Shown here piece by piece: positions 18,276 to 26,628 of a stretch of 64,000 bases of DNA; position 1 is the first letter of the stretch, and every line of letters begins with the position of its first letter. The notes beneath the pieces were generated by a model. That model saw nothing but the letters and a program-made list of their open reading frames with translations, did not search any database and was not told the DNA's origin. The stretch is from Psychrobacillus sp. FSL K6-4046 (lineage in GTDB: Bacteria; Bacillota; Bacilli; Bacillales_A; Planococcaceae): contig NZ_CP152020.1 of assembly GCF_038624605.1 (NCBI RefSeq), positions 2,659,312 through 2,723,311 on the forward strand, in the 5' to 3' direction. The position numbers and the translations under genes were made by a program.

Positions 18276-18707
18276 TTATATATCAAAGCCGATCATATTC
18301 TCTGCAATGTCGTTAAATGAATCCTCAGAGTCTTCAAAGTATGTTTCCCAGGCTTCCTTCGCCCATATTTCCAAACGGTTGGACACCCCAAGAACAATAC
18401 ACTCCTTGTCCATTTTTGCATATGCTCTAAGATTACTTGGTATATTGATTCGGCCTTGCTTATCAATTTCTACTTCTGTAGCACCAGAAAAGAAAAAACG
18501 AGTAAATGCTCGTGCATCTTTTTTAGTTACAGGTAGTTCTTTTAATTTTTCTTCGAGCTTTCGCCATTCATTCATAGGATAACCAAATAAGCAATTATCA
18601 AGACCACGAGTTAAAACAAAACAATCCTCCAAATGCTCTCTAAATTTAGAAGGTATGATTATTCTCCCTTTAGGATCGACGTTATGCTGGTATTCGCCCA
18701 TGAACAT
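18276..18707 (-). CDS. mraZ: MraZ, cluster transcriptional regulator
   Basis: 143 residues made of two AbrB-like/MraZ swapped-hairpin repeats: [20 protein letters not shown] and [16 protein letters not shown], each with the DxKGR or DxxGR signature. MraZ binds direct repeats upstream of its own gene and controls the division cluster. I start at ATG 18707 (MFMGEYQH), as in B. subtilis; a GTG at 18716 lies inside the ribosome site. Three such DNA repeats are present just upstream. Confidence 0.96.
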   Translation of the reverse strand: MFMGEYQHNVDPKGRIIIPSKFREHLEDCFVLTRGLDNCLFGYPMNEWRKLEEKLKELPVTKKDARAFTRFFFSGATEVEIDKQGRINIPSNLRAYAKMDKECIVLGVSNRLEIWAKEAWETYFEDSEDSFNDIAENMIGFDI

Positions 18708-18738
18708 GCTACTCACCCCACTTTATGTCAATAACATA

Positions 18739-18762
18739 CCACATCCCCCCACTTTCCTCCAC
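18739..18762 (-). promoter_or_regulatory. MraZ operator: three GTGG repeats at 10-bp spacing
   Basis: On the minus strand GTGG occurs at 18762-18759, 18752-18749 and 18742-18739, exactly 10 bp apart, matching the known MraZ-box arrangement of GTGG direct repeats. A fourth GTGG at 18718-18721 lies within the ribosome site. This implies autoregulation of the division cluster by MraZ. The 18765-19132 stretch beyond is AT-rich with no gene I can support. Confidence 0.8.
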
Positions 18763-18764
18763 AA

Positions 18765-19132
18765 TTTTTTCGTAAATTAGTGGAGAAAATTTGAAAATGC
18801 GTAATTAGTACTTGTTAAAACACATTTAGAGCAAATATGACAAGGGTTTAGGAGAAAAAAGAGCTACCCATTATTCCGAAGCTTAAACCTATATTTCATT
18901 AAATTTGCATTAAATTTAACTAACAGTCGTTGTAATAGATAAACAACATTTAATATTTCTAAAGAAGAGAAAATTAACAAAAGAACAAATTCATCTTATA
19001 ATCCCTTATTTTTCGATTTGTAATATGATTTTACAAGTCATAATTTACATCCCATGGATTATAAAAAACGACTTAATTATTTCCCTTTCATCAATTTCAA
19101 CCCATACAAATAATGCATCTCTCTCAGAAACG
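18765..19132. other. AT-rich gap between mraZ and the bshC terminator
   Basis: About 370 bp of AT-rich DNA with no open frame that looks coding and no strong hairpin. It must contain the promoter for the mraZ-led cluster, but several weak candidates exist and I cannot choose between them. Confidence 0.5.
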
Positions 19133-19164
19133 AAAAAACTCCTCTCCCAATTAAGGGAGAGGAG
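19133..19164 (-). terminator. Rho-independent terminator after bshC
   Basis: A perfect 10-bp GC-rich stem (CTCCTCTCCC with its complement) around a 6-base loop, followed on the minus strand by six T. It lies just downstream of the bshC stop. Confidence 0.9.
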
Positions 19165-19173
19165 CAAGATACA

Positions 19174-20790
19174 TTATATAGATACTACATGATGCTTACC
19201 ATTAAATTCATATGGAACCTGGAGTAATTCTTCAAGGAGGTTCTGTCCTTTTTCATTTAGTAATTGAATAGGAGAATAAGTTCTTTCCTGCAGACCACCA
19301 TTAGGCATAAGCTGAATCATTAATTGGTCATAACGATAAATAGAAGAATCTAGCTTGGTTAAAATAGTATCCTCCACTGCGTTCTCCATGAAGGTAAGCT
19401 GCTTCGCATGAAAATCTAAGTTTTTTTCTACTAAAGATGTAAGCTTAATGTCATTTCGTTTTAGTAATTGATCAAGCTCTTCATACTTACTTGCTAAATC
19501 ATCTTTAATTGACTGGATGAACGAGGAGACATCCTTATTTTGATTTTGCTCAATCATCCTAGATTTTGAAAGCTCAACCTCTCCACTCCAAACATCAGGA
19601 ATCGAGAATTCCAGCTTATCTAGTAGCGATTGCACCTTAGGAGTGACCAAAGATATACTAAGTCGCGGCGTGATAACCGGCATTTTCATATTAAATAATT
19701 GAAAGGCATCTTTTAATGTAGCCCAATATGCTATCTCGCCTGGACCACCAATAAAACTTAATACCGGAAAAACCATTTCTTGCATTAATGGTCGGGTAAC
19801 AACGTTATTACTAAGTTTCTCAGGTTGATCTTTAGCAATCGCTATAAGCTCTTCTTTGGTGAAAGAGAATCCCTTAGCATCATGTACAAAAGAATTACTC
19901 TCTCTTTCTAGAAGAAAACGTTCGCCATCCTCTACATAAAACAAATTGGCAGCTGTTTCTTTCGCTTGAATTGGAGTTCCGTACCCTAGTTGGTCAAGCT
20001 GTTGTTCCTTTCGAAATACTAAACTTGCCAAATCCGAGGACTGTTCAATCATTTGAACAAAATAGTCAGATTCCAACTGGCGAAGAGGCTGATAGGCTGC
20101 ATCAACCATAAGAAGTCCTTCTTCGTAAAATAATTCGTTCATAATTGCCGAAAAAAACGTAGTGAAGTTGGAATGTTCCTCTACAAAATGAGTGAACTTT
20201 GAGTATAGTTTTTTCGTATGGGATGTTTCAGGCAAGCTTTTGAAAATCTCTTCTAAATAGGCTAGCATCGTTTCTTTCGTAAATGTTGTCTCTGAAGCAA
20301 TTTTCTTTAACTTCGATCTTTCGGGGAAAACGAGTTTTTGGAGCTTTCTGCTTTTCTCTATGTAAACATGGTTGATTTCATCGATATCATGATCCTCACC
20401 TGCTATCCAAAATACAGGAATTACCGGTATACCTTGTATTTCTCTTTGACGTTTCGCAAGAACGATCACTGAAATGGCTTTATGGATGGAATACATAGGA
20501 CCGGTCAATATGCCTGCCTGCTGTCCACCAATTACAACCACGCCGTTATCTTTCAATTCCTCTATATGTTTTCTACTTTTCTCAGAAATACCAAACTGGT
20601 CCATATAGCTAGTAATGACGCCAGCCAGCTCAACTCTTTTATGTTTTGAGTAATCGGTCTCTTGAAGTCTTTTATTTAAATCCTCTTGGTTCCATTCATA
20701 ATGAAAAAAAGAGGAAAGACTTGCAGAGTCCTCTAAATATGCTTTATAGAATGGGGAAACAAATGGTTGTGTGTATTGCTCTAATCGCAC
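19174..20790 (-). CDS. bshC: BshC, putative cysteine-adding enzyme of bacillithiol synthesis
   Basis: 538 residues with the BshC features VVIGGQQAGILTGPMYSIHK (about 90), VFWIAGEDHDIDEINHV (about 130) and SFIGGPGEIAYWATLK (about 365). BshC completes bacillithiol by adding Cys to GlcN-malate. I start at GTG 20790 (MRLEQYTQPFVSPF), seven bases after AGAGGTG; an in-frame ATG upstream at 20832 has no site. It lies between panE/DUF3397 and mraZ, as in B. subtilis (yllA). Confidence 0.94.
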   Translation of the reverse strand: MRLEQYTQPFVSPFYKAYLEDSASLSSFFHYEWNQEDLNKRLQETDYSKHKRVELAGVITSYMDQFGISEKSRKHIEELKDNGVVVIGGQQAGILTGPMYSIHKAISVIVLAKRQREIQGIPVIPVFWIAGEDHDIDEINHVYIEKSRKLQKLVFPERSKLKKIASETTFTKETMLAYLEEIFKSLPETSHTKKLYSKFTHFVEEHSNFTTFFSAIMNELFYEEGLLMVDAAYQPLRQLESDYFVQMIEQSSDLASLVFRKEQQLDQLGYGTPIQAKETAANLFYVEDGERFLLERESNSFVHDAKGFSFTKEELIAIAKDQPEKLSNNVVTRPLMQEMVFPVLSFIGGPGEIAYWATLKDAFQLFNMKMPVITPRLSISLVTPKVQSLLDKLEFSIPDVWSGEVELSKSRMIEQNQNKDVSSFIQSIKDDLASKYEELDQLLKRNDIKLTSLVEKNLDFHAKQLTFMENAVEDTILTKLDSSIYRYDQLMIQLMPNGGLQERTYSPIQLLNEKGQNLLEELLQVPYEFNGKHHVVSI

Positions 20791-20856
20791 GATTTTCCAC
20801 CTCTTTAATATAATCCTTTTAGAGTATATCATTTCATCAGAAAGAGATGAAAATTA

Positions 20857-21243
20857 TTAGCTTATATACTTTAAAACATATCGGATTACTCCGATTATCC
20901 ATAAAAGAGCGTACATGAAGCAGAGTAGGATGAAAAACAATCTCCACACTTTCCGAAGCAGAGGCTTTATTTCTATCTCTTTTTTCATTCTCCATTCTAG
21001 AATGGTCATAATAGTTGCAATAAAAATAGCAAAAATAATAATAATAAATCCTATTTCTTTTTCAAAAATAACATTAAACACATGAGAAACTGAAAAGAAT
21101 AACAAAAACGTAGTAATATCTGCAGCTGTACCAATAGATTTTTTTCTTTTGCGAAACGCATATTTGGCAATCACAAAAGAAATGATAAATAGAATTGCTG
21201 GAACTAATACAATGATAGAAACAAGGCTGATCATATCAATCAC
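20857..21243 (-). CDS. DUF3397 family membrane protein
   Basis: 128 residues with four hydrophobic segments (about 5-27, 40-60, 65-83 and 100-125) separated by basic loops. Size, topology and the slot between panE and bshC match the DUF3397 family of Bacillales. The function is unknown. It overlaps the 3' end of panE by 8 bp, so it is in the same transcript. Confidence 0.75.
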   Translation of the reverse strand: MIDMISLVSIIVLVPAILFIISFVIAKYAFRKRKKSIGTAADITTFLLFFSVSHVFNVIFEKEIGFIIIIFAIFIATIMTILEWRMKKEIEIKPLLRKVWRLFFILLCFMYALLWIIGVIRYVLKYIS

Positions 21244-22111
21244 CTACTTTATTCATTTCTTTTAATAATAAATAAAAAGTATTTAGAATGGGCAATGACT
21301 TTTTACGACTCTCTGCTTCCGCTAGGATAGCCCCTACTATAGTATCGACTTCCATTATGCGATTGCTCTGAAAATCCTTAAGCATGGATGAGTAGTTATA
21401 CTCTGTATTTTGGCAAAGCGACACAACTTCTTCCCAAGCCAATAAGTCGTTCCAATCTTCAAAGGCTTCTATAATTTCCTCATACAGGCTTCGCAATATT
21501 TTTTTATATGATTCATTTTTAATTAGTTCACCATTCTGTACACGAGCAATGGTAGTTAAGGGATTTATCAAGCAATTAAGTAATGCTTTTTTAAACAAGA
21601 TTTGTCTAATATTTTCAGTAAGTTGAAATGGGAATTGCTCTGACTTAGATCTCAGTAGCTGTTCAAGACGCTGCCACTTTCCTTTATAAAATCCAATTGA
21701 AGTCGTTCCAATTCCTAAGTGTTGTACCGTTTCCCGATTTATTTTGGTCGCTCCGTGCAAAACAGAACCTAATAATATATTCGATTGTTTTAAAGTATCG
21801 ATAAACTGTAAATGTAGTAGACCGTTTTGTATAAACAGTAGAGGAGTTTCATTTGGTAAGGAATCTAAATTATTTTTTAATGAAGAGAGATCGTGATACT
21901 TAACTGCCACAATAATTATATCCATTGGATGTAGTGCCTCTATAGAATTGACTATCTGACATTCAATTGGTTCCGTAATGTCATTTGTTTTTATGTATAG
22001 TTCTTTTAAGCTCTTATTCCTTACTAAAAAGGATATGTCATGACCTGCTTTAGATAAATAGGCGCCAAATAGCATACCGACTGCTCCAGCTCCTATAATT
22101 CCTATTCGCAT
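21236..22111 (-). CDS. panE: 2-dehydropantoate 2-reductase (ketopantoate reductase)
   Basis: 291 residues. The N-terminal Rossmann motif is IGIIGAGAVGMLFGAYLSKAG; the middle has VKYHDL and FIQNGL, and the C-terminal helical domain has the catalytic-Lys helix ILFKKALLNCLINPLTTI. It reduces ketopantoate to pantoate with NADPH in pantothenate/CoA synthesis. In this chromosomal slot B. subtilis has ylbQ (panE). An AGGAGGTG site precedes the ATG. Confidence 0.9.
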   Translation of the reverse strand: MRIGIIGAGAVGMLFGAYLSKAGHDISFLVRNKSLKELYIKTNDITEPIECQIVNSIEALHPMDIIIVAVKYHDLSSLKNNLDSLPNETPLLFIQNGLLHLQFIDTLKQSNILLGSVLHGATKINRETVQHLGIGTTSIGFYKGKWQRLEQLLRSKSEQFPFQLTENIRQILFKKALLNCLINPLTTIARVQNGELIKNESYKKILRSLYEEIIEAFEDWNDLLAWEEVVSLCQNTEYNYSSMLKDFQSNRIMEVDTIVGAILAEAESRKKSLPILNTFYLLLKEMNKVGD

Positions 22112-22202
22112 ACTTCTTCACCTCCTACAAAATATTATATGGGGGAATAATCTACCATCCAGGGAGGTCGTCCACCAAACGTTATATTAGGTCGTATTTT
22201 CA

Positions 22203-22216
22203 GGCTATGTTAAAGG
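22203..22216 (+). repeat. Short end-repeat GGCTATGTTAAAGG, copy 1
   Basis: The same 14-mer (one mismatch allowed) occurs at 56772-56785 (+) and 57615-57628 (-), the latter right at the end of a transposase-like remnant. Here it precedes a large hairpin element. It may be the end of an insertion sequence or of a non-autonomous derivative. Confidence 0.5.
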
Positions 22217-22278
22217 TTAGGGCTGATTTATGATGCAAAGAAATTTAGATCAGAGAGTAGAGTTGATTTTTCGCCCCA

Positions 22279-22384
22279 GCCGGACGCTTTCCTCGGGGTG
22301 AGCGATAAGCCATCACCCATCGCTAGCGCGCGTGGTTGTGATGTCTTATCTGTCTCACTCATCCCGTAGGAGTCGCCGTCTGGC
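22279..22384. repeat. Large imperfect palindromic extragenic element
   Basis: About 106 bp, GC-richer than its surroundings. The left arm begins GCCGGACGCTTTCCTCGGGG and pairs imperfectly with the right arm, which ends GTAGGAGTCGCCGTCTGGC; both contain a GATAAG..CATCAC inner block and its complement. It resembles the repeated CGCTTTCC...GGAGTCGCC elements common in Bacillaceae genomes. No coding function is likely. Confidence 0.7.
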
Positions 22385-22520
22385 GCTCCAATCAATAAAC
22401 GGCGACAGCTTATCGATTGCTAAAATATTTACTCGCATAAACAAAGCTGAAAAACTGTCACCAACCCCAATTTCATCATCTATTTATGTTCTTAATAGCC
22501 ATTTGAAAGTTCCTTTGTTT

Positions 22521-22582
22521 ATGTTTACAGTCACTATAAAAAAGAATTGTTAGTCTAAATCAACCAATAACTTTAACAAAGC
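22521..22582 (-). repeat. Dispersed intergenic repeat, copy 2 (partner at 3857-3917)
   Basis: Inverted relative to the first copy, with the shared blocks TTTGTTAAAGTT, ATTGGTTGATTT and AGTGACTGTAAACAT on the minus strand. It lies at the right side of the repeat-rich gap 22112-22630, between panE and the carboxyltransferase gene. Confidence 0.7.
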
Positions 22583-22590
22583 TTATTATT

Positions 22591-22618
22591 AAAAAGGCCT
22601 ACCTCTAAGGTAGACCTA
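22591..22618 (-). terminator. Rho-independent terminator after the carboxyltransferase gene
   Basis: An AGGTCTACC stem with its near-complement GGTAGGCCT, followed on the minus strand by five T, directly downstream of the stop at 22631. Confidence 0.8.
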
Positions 22619-22630
22619 AGTTTAAAAATA

Positions 22631-24172
22631 TTATACAGGAAGGACTGGGTGTTTTCGAGGTGCAATTGCAATTTCTTTGTCTTCATAGTATCTCAAACGA
22701 TTAGCAAGCTCGTTACGCAGATCGCTCGGCTTCACAATTTCATCGATAATCATTTCAGATGCCAGCTTATAAATATCTATTTCTTCCTTATATTCTGCAT
22801 GTTTTTCTTGAACGAATTTTAATCGTTCTTTTGGGTCCTCGATTGCTTCAATCTTATTGGAATATACAGCGTTTACCGCTGCCTCAGGTCCCATAACAGC
22901 AATTTGAGCGGTAGGAAGTGCGATACACACATCAGGTTCAAAAGCTGGTCCAGCCATAGCGTAAAGACCTGCGCCATAAGCTTTTCGTACAATAACAGAA
23001 AGCTTTGGTACAGTTGCTGAGCTCATAGCAGCGATAAGCTTAGCTCCATGGCGGATAATTCCTGCCCTTTCCACTTTTGTCCCTATCATGAAGCCCGGAA
23101 CATCTGCTAAGAATAATAATGGAATGGAGAAAGCATCACAAAGAGAAATGAACTTAGCAGCCTTGTCTGCAGAATCTACGAACAGGACTCCACCTTTTGC
23201 CTTCGGTTGGTTCGCTATGATTCCTACCGGCTTCCCTTCGATTCGAGCAAATCCTGTTATTAGCTCCGGAGCAAACAGTTTTTTAATATCAAAGAAAGTA
23301 CCTTCATCGATTAATGCATCAATTGCTTCATACATATCGAAAGGTGCATTTTGGTTTTCAGGAATAATTTCCTCTAACGTTCTACCTTCTTTGGTTTGCT
23401 TCGGTTCAACCGTTTTTGGCTTTTCAGTGTAATTGGCAGGGAAGTAGCTTAAATACTTCTTCGCTTCTTCTATAGCTTCTTCTTCCGAGGAAACAAGCAC
23501 GTCGCCGACTCCACTAACTGTACAGTGCATGCGCGCCCCACCCATTTCCTCTAAGGTCACCTTTTCTCCAATTACTTTTTCAGCCATACGTGGAGATCCA
23601 AGGTACATCGAGGCATTTCCTTCCACCATAAATACAACATCACAAAATGCCGGTATGTACGCCCCTCCTGCAGCTGATGGTCCAAATAACAAACATATTT
23701 GAGGGATAAAACCGGATAATCTCACTTGATTGTGAAAAATTCTACCAGCTCCTCGGCGATTAGGGAACATTGCTAATTGGTCTGTAATACGTGCCCCAGC
23801 AGAGTCTACTAAATACAATAGTGGCACGCGATTTTTTTCAGCAATTTCTTGGATTCGAATTATTTTTTCAACTGTTCTAAATCCCCATGATCCAGCTTTT
23901 ACTGTAGAGTCATTTGCCATTACGCAAACTGTTTGTCCATTTACTTTTCCAGTTGCAGTAACAACACCATCAGCAGGTAAGTCACCTGCTTCTACATTTG
24001 CAAATCGACCGTCTTCTACGTATTCCCCATTATCAAATAACAGGTTTAAACGATCACGAACAAACAGCTTCCCCTGCTCCTTCATTTTCTCATGATACTT
24101 TGAATGTCCACCTGCATAAATAGATGATAATTTTTCTTCTAACTTATCGTTATACCCCTTTGTTTCTCCCAC
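22631..24172 (-). CDS. Acyl-CoA carboxylase, carboxyltransferase (beta) subunit
   Basis: 513 residues with the two crotonase-like halves of the MmdA/PccB family: KLFVRDRLNLLFDNGEYVED, LVDSAGARITDQ, FGPSAAGGAYIPAFCD and, in the second half, DVPGFMIGTKVERAGIIRHGAKL and RKAYGAGLYAMAGPAF. It transfers CO2 from carboxybiotin to an acyl-CoA. Propionyl-CoA and methylcrotonyl-CoA are both possible; sequence alone does not decide. Start GTG 24172 (MGETKGYNDKLEEKL) has a GGGGG site nine bases upstream. The operon order is biotin carboxylase, carrier, carboxyltransferase, resembling B. subtilis yngHA-yngHB-yngE. Confidence 0.9.
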   Translation of the reverse strand: MGETKGYNDKLEEKLSSIYAGGHSKYHEKMKEQGKLFVRDRLNLLFDNGEYVEDGRFANVEAGDLPADGVVTATGKVNGQTVCVMANDSTVKAGSWGFRTVEKIIRIQEIAEKNRVPLLYLVDSAGARITDQLAMFPNRRGAGRIFHNQVRLSGFIPQICLLFGPSAAGGAYIPAFCDVVFMVEGNASMYLGSPRMAEKVIGEKVTLEEMGGARMHCTVSGVGDVLVSSEEEAIEEAKKYLSYFPANYTEKPKTVEPKQTKEGRTLEEIIPENQNAPFDMYEAIDALIDEGTFFDIKKLFAPELITGFARIEGKPVGIIANQPKAKGGVLFVDSADKAAKFISLCDAFSIPLLFLADVPGFMIGTKVERAGIIRHGAKLIAAMSSATVPKLSVIVRKAYGAGLYAMAGPAFEPDVCIALPTAQIAVMGPEAAVNAVYSNKIEAIEDPKERLKFVQEKHAEYKEEIDIYKLASEMIIDEIVKPSDLRNELANRLRYYEDKEIAIAPRKHPVLPV

Positions 24173-24371
24173 TTTGTAAAACCCCCGTTTCAAGTAGCAG
24201 CAGCCGAGCCCTGTATGTAGGGCACACTCCGACTGATACAATTGCTTGATAGAATAAAATAAACAATTATTTTAATTGATAGATACATTTATTGAACGAT
24301 TCGTTAAACCTACTTAATGTTCTAATAGAATTTTAAATACGCAACTTACACTTTTGGTATTGGAGGTGTTT

Positions 24372-24584
24372 TTATTCGAACGTTACTAATACGTCTCCCT
24401 CATTTACGAAGTCTCCAACTTGCGCCTTTATTTCTAGAACTTTACCTGCGACATTAGATTCTACAGGAATTTCCATTTTCATCGATTCAAGTACCATAAC
24501 CACTTGGCCTTCTTGCACTTCGTCCCCCACTGCAACGTTAACCGTAAATACTGTACCTGCCATAGTTGATTCTAAATTTTTCAT
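24372..24584 (-). CDS. Stand-alone biotin carboxyl carrier protein
   Basis: 70 residues forming one biotinyl/lipoyl domain. The biotin-accepting lysine lies in VLESMKMEIPVE, and the flanking strands AGTVFTVNVAVGDEV and GKVLEIKAQVGDFV are typical. The start ATG 24584 overlaps the stop of the biotin carboxylase gene (ATGA), with a GGGAGG site. It would carry carboxybiotin between the two neighbouring subunits. A separate one-domain carrier resembles B. subtilis YngHB. Confidence 0.92.
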   Translation of the reverse strand: MKNLESTMAGTVFTVNVAVGDEVQEGQVVMVLESMKMEIPVESNVAGKVLEIKAQVGDFVNEGDVLVTFE

Positions 24585-25942
24585 TTTGAAATTTCCTCCC
24601 TTTGTTTGTCCATCCATTCCCCTAAAACGGATGTTGAATATACTCCACTTTCAAAAGTACTGTCATGTAAAAACTGGTCAAATAGTGAAATATTAGTTCT
24701 TACACCTTCTATTTTAGCAGAAGAAAATAATTTTTGTGCTTTCTCTATTGCTAATCTTCTGTTTTCTGCATGTATAATTACTTTGGAAATCATTGGATCA
24801 TAAAAAGGAGTCACCTTATTTCCTTCTTCATACCCTGCATCTATTCGTACATCCGAATCATTTCCCCATGTAAGAGTAGATATTGTTCCTGGAGAAGGTA
24901 AAAACGTTTTTGGATCCTCTGCGTAAATTCTAAATTCAAACGCGTGCCCATTAGTTGTAATTTTGTCTTGCTCCTTAACCGGCAACTCCTCACCTTGCGC
25001 AACCTTTAGCTGCCATTCTACTAAATCAAAGCCTGTTACCGCTTCTGTTACTGGATGCTCTACCTGTAAACGGGTATTCATCTCTAAAAAGTAAAATTGA
25101 TGATTTTGGTCTACGATAAATTCCACCGTGCCAGCATTCACATAATCGACCGCCTTTGCCGCATTAACCGCCGCCTCAAACAGCTTCTTCTTGGCTTCTT
25201 CTGGGAAGTTAGGAGATGGAGATTCTTCAAGAACCTTTTGATTTCTTCTTTGTACAGAACAATTACGTTCGAACAAATGCACGATGTTTCCTTTTGTATC
25301 CCCAAAGATTTGTACTTCAATGTGGCGAGAATCTTCAATAAATTTTTCTAAAAATACTATATCACTACCAAAATAAGATTTGGCTCTAGTTTTAATCGAT
25401 TCAAAGTGCTTGGTAAGGGTTGCTTCATCGTCACATTTAATCATGCCGATGCCGCCTCCGCCGGCGCTTGCCTTAAGCATAATTGGGTAGCCAATCTGTT
25501 TGGCTGCGAGAAGTGCCTCGTCCAAAGAATTAAGCCCATCCTCAGTTCCCGGTACAACAGGCACGTTTGCATGAATCATTGTTATACGGGATTCAATTTT
25601 ATCTCCCATCTTTTCAATCGTTTCTGCTTTAGGGCCAATAAACGTAATTCCAGCCGCCTCTGCTTTTCTAGCAAACTCTGCATTTTCTGACAAAAAACCA
25701 TAGCCTGGATGAATTGCATCTACACCTTCTCGTATAGCAAGCTCAATTATGTCATCAGCCTTTAAATAAGACTGTTGCACCTGACTCGGCCCAATAAGAA
25801 AAGCATAATCCGCCTCTCTTACATAAGGAAGCTGTTCGTCCGCTTCACTATAAATTGCCACAGTTTCAATATTTAATCGTTTACATGTCTTAATAATCCG
25901 TCGTGCTATTTCTCCCCGATTTGCTATTAACAGCTTTTTCAT
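24581..25942 (-). CDS. Biotin carboxylase subunit (AccC-like)
   Basis: 453 residues: KLLIANRGEIARRIIKTCKR at the N-terminus, the ATP-grasp glycine loop MLKASAGGGGIGM (about 157), ERNCSVQRRNQKVLEESPS (about 225) and the FLEMNTRLQVEHPVTE active-site segment (about 285). It carboxylates the biotin carrier using ATP and bicarbonate. It heads an operon with its carrier and carboxyltransferase, so it serves acyl-CoA rather than acetyl-CoA carboxylation. A promoter with an overlapping inverted repeat lies upstream. Confidence 0.92.
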   Translation of the reverse strand: MKKLLIANRGEIARRIIKTCKRLNIETVAIYSEADEQLPYVREADYAFLIGPSQVQQSYLKADDIIELAIREGVDAIHPGYGFLSENAEFARKAEAAGITFIGPKAETIEKMGDKIESRITMIHANVPVVPGTEDGLNSLDEALLAAKQIGYPIMLKASAGGGGIGMIKCDDEATLTKHFESIKTRAKSYFGSDIVFLEKFIEDSRHIEVQIFGDTKGNIVHLFERNCSVQRRNQKVLEESPSPNFPEEAKKKLFEAAVNAAKAVDYVNAGTVEFIVDQNHQFYFLEMNTRLQVEHPVTEAVTGFDLVEWQLKVAQGEELPVKEQDKITTNGHAFEFRIYAEDPKTFLPSPGTISTLTWGNDSDVRIDAGYEEGNKVTPFYDPMISKVIIHAENRRLAIEKAQKLFSSAKIEGVRTNISLFDQFLHDSTFESGVYSTSVLGEWMDKQREEISK

Positions 25943-25982
25943 ATGTATCTCCCCTTTGTCAAAATATTCTCCCCACTATTAG

Positions 25983-26015
25983 TCTATACGAAAGTTGAAA
26001 GTGAATTCAACTTTC
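25983..26015 (-). promoter_or_regulatory. Promoter and overlapping inverted repeat upstream of the biotin carboxylase gene
   Basis: On the minus strand TTGAAT (26005-26010) and TATAGA (25983-25988) are 16 bp apart. A perfect 10-bp inverted repeat GAAAGTTGAA/TTCAACTTTC with a 6-base loop (25990-26015) covers the -35 and spacer, a typical place for a repressor site. The regulator is not identifiable from the window. Confidence 0.5.
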
Positions 26016-26078
26016 ACATAATAATTGATTAAAATCATCTACATAACCTAGGGCCAAATAACCAACAAAAAATTACAA

Positions 26079-26111
26079 AATCGTTACAGGTGCCAGGCAC
26101 CTGTAACGATT
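26079..26111. repeat. 33-bp perfect palindrome with GGTGCC-A-GGCACC core
   Basis: Two 16-bp arms around a single central A. The core TTACAGGTGCC and complement is shared with the longer palindrome at 31758-31810. It lies between a gene terminator and the carboxylase promoter. It has no T-run, so it is a repeat element rather than a simple terminator. Confidence 0.75.
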
Positions 26112-26133
26112 CTGATATAAAATTATTTTCCAT

Positions 26134-26162
26134 TAAAAAAAGTCTCTATTTTTTAGAGACTT
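26134..26162 (-). terminator. Rho-independent terminator after the RsfA-family gene
   Basis: AAGTCTCTA stem with its complement and a short loop, followed by seven T on the minus strand, right after the stop at 26168. Confidence 0.85.
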
Positions 26163-26167
26163 CCTTG

Positions 26168-26569
26168 CTAATTTCTTTCTATGTGTTGAACACCTTGTTT
26201 GGCCCAGTTCACTAGTACCTCGTAATCTCTTTTTAGTAAATTATATGCATTAGCTATTTCATCATAGGAATTTTTCATTTCATCATAACTTTGCATGGCA
26301 AGTTGCAAATGGTTTTGAAGGGAAGTGGAATCGTTTACAGTCTCCTTGAAACTTTCTACCTTCGGGGAATCCTCTTTTGGGAAAAGTTGTGGGCGAAGAT
26401 TTTTATTCCATCTAAATGCACAAGCTTGTTTGGACCGTCCTAACAACACGCTGGCTTCCTGAAACCCTGAGATTTGGGTGTGGCCTTGTTCGATTTTCTT
26501 TAGTACTATCTCTTTTAGTAGATTGTCTTCGTCGAGGGTCCAGCTATCTTTTCTCAATTTAACATTCAC
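26168..26569 (-). CDS. ylbO: RsfA/YlbO-family transcriptional regulator
   Basis: 133 residues. The first 55 form a Myb/SANT-like DNA-binding unit (DSWTLDEDNLLKEIVLKKI ... SVLLGRSKQACAFRWNKNLR), typical of RsfA, a forespore regulator of SigF-dependent genes, and its paralogue YlbO. The C-terminal half is a coiled coil. Start GTG 26569 (MNVKLRKDSWT) follows AAAGGGTG by six bases. Position near rpmF and ylbN matches ylbO of B. subtilis, although an enoyl-CoA hydratase gene lies in between here. Confidence 0.8.
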   Translation of the reverse strand: MNVKLRKDSWTLDEDNLLKEIVLKKIEQGHTQISGFQEASVLLGRSKQACAFRWNKNLRPQLFPKEDSPKVESFKETVNDSTSLQNHLQLAMQSYDEMKNSYDEIANAYNLLKRDYEVLVNWAKQGVQHIERN

Positions 26570-26628
26570 ATTAATCACCCTTTGCTTTTTTATTAATATA
26601 TGCAAAGTGGGTATAAATAGACTCTATT

